From: Streptomyces sp. P9-A2 | GTDB lineage: Bacteria > Actinomycetota > Actinomycetes > Streptomycetales > Streptomycetaceae | DNA: 64,000 nt | Reading direction: 5' to 3' | Assembly (NCBI RefSeq): GCF_036634175.1 | Contig: NZ_JAZIFX010000001.1 | Coordinates: forward strand, 1,240,001-1,304,000 | Shown: one piece after another, positions 63,405-64,000 of the stretch | Position numbering within the stretch: position 1 is the first letter of the stretch | How the letters are laid out: each line of letters opens with the position of its first letter | Program-made: the position numbers and the translations under genes | Notes under the pieces: generated by a model | What the model saw: the letters and a program-made list of their open reading frames with translations, nothing else | The model's database searches: none | Told to the model about the DNA's origin: nothing

Positions 63405-64000
63405 ATGTCCAGGGCCCTTCCGAAGTACAGCAAGCGTCGCGTCGGTTTCATCGGCGGCGCCGCCGCGGTGGCGCTGTCCGGTGCGGTGATCGCCGGATCC
63501 GCTCTCGCCGGCGAGTCGTCCGACGGCAACGACGCGAACGTCCGGACGCTCGCGGGGCCCGGCACGATCAGCTGCCCCGACGTGGCGCCGGAGCTTCCCG
63601 CCATCCCCGCCTCCGCCCAGGCCGAGGTCGACCGCAACCTCGGCCAGCTCGACACCCAGATCGCCGAGGCCAACCGGCGACTCGTCGACACCGTCGGCCA
63701 GGGCGGACCCAACTTCGTCCAGAACGCCATCCTCGGCCCGCTGAAGGACAAGCGCGTGGCCGCCATCAACCGCATCGCCACCGCCATCGGCCGCACCGCC
63801 GAACGCCCCGCCGGACTCGACTCCCTGGCCGCCTGCACGCTCGACGCGGAAGGCGCGGCGGAGACGGGCGGGGAGGCCGGCGGCGACGGCGGTGGGGAAG
63901 CCGCCACCCCGCCCGCCGACGGTGCCGGTCAGGGGGCGGACCAGGGCGACGCGGGCCAGGAGAGCGGGAACGGCGCGGACGACGCCGGGAACGCAGGCGC
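63405..64000 (+). CDS. secreted protein, C-terminus beyond the window
   Basis: 198 residues visible from the ATG at 63405 (GAGG eight bases upstream). A basic start ([12 protein letters not shown]) and a hydrophobic core ([21 protein letters not shown]) form a signal peptide. The mature domain includes [30 protein letters not shown] and [13 protein letters not shown], with two Cys about 80 residues apart. A Gly/Glu/Asp/Ala-rich tail follows and runs off the edge. Function not recognised. Confidence 0.85.
   Translation, partial: MSRALPKYSKRRVGFIGGAAAVALSGAVIAGSALAGESSDGNDANVRTLAGPGTISCPDVAPELPAIPASAQAEVDRNLGQLDTQIAEANRRLVDTVGQGGPNFVQNAILGPLKDKRVAAINRIATAIGRTAERPAGLDSLAACTLDAEGAAETGGEAGGDGGGEAATPPADGAGQGADQGDAGQESGNGADDAGNAG

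Overview
The window is a high-GC actinobacterial chromosome segment that reads as Streptomyces. The third codon positions are almost all G or C. GTG and TTG starts are common, and genes are often chained by ATGA or GTGA overlaps. It carries the sporulation gene ssgB, a CGNR zinc-finger gene, PI-mannoside lipid genes and long Ala/Pro-rich tails. No phage, plasmid or integrase gene was seen. Most of it is core chromosome.

Region 1 (1-22.7 kb) is a conserved housekeeping run, mostly on the minus strand. Read in transcription order from the right it is thrS, a HIT protein, pgsA, a PatA-like acyltransferase, pimA, pdxS-pdxT, yebC, ruvC-ruvA-ruvB, yajC-secD-secF, apt and relA (cut by the window edge). 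The same order is known from Mycobacterium (Rv2614c down to Rv2583c). Here it is interrupted by a plus-strand pair: an EF-G-like GTPase and a large membrane protein. Between the HIT gene and thrS lies an orphan repeat-spacer-repeat unit with type I-E CRISPR geometry. Its spacer resembles a piece of thrS itself; this is the most unusual thing in the window.

Region 2 (22.6-30.6 kb) sits between two nearly identical tRNA-Val(CAC) genes. It holds an SRPBCC gene, a MITE-like inverted-repeat element and a sugar locus: a secreted rhamnogalacturonan-lyase-like protein, a YesL-like membrane protein, two ABC permeases and a Tat-exported binding lipoprotein. LacI-type operator candidates precede the binding-protein gene, but no ATPase or regulator is present.

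Region 3 (30.6-42 kb) holds a PGPGW membrane protein, ssgB, a CGNR protein, small membrane proteins, a DsbA-like thioredoxin-fold protein, a tandem GNAT enzyme and pabC/pabB. It continues with a five-gene tRNA cluster (Gly, Cys, Val, Val, Val), a zinc-ribbon protein, an APH-like kinase and a serine/threonine protein kinase.

Region 4 (42-50 kb) is cobalamin/siroheme biosynthesis (CysG-type enzyme, a BluB-CobT fusion with a huge disordered N-terminus, CobL) beside a SpoU-type rRNA methyltransferase. Region 5 (50-64 kb) contains a GNAT, the metNIQ importer, a HAD phosphatase, a membrane-protein pair, a second GNAT, a lone sigma factor, a secreted glycerophosphodiesterase, a PlsC-like acyltransferase, an aldo/keto reductase and argH/argG with ARG boxes. 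The start of a secreted protein runs off the right edge. All family names come from motif recognition by eye; no database search was run.
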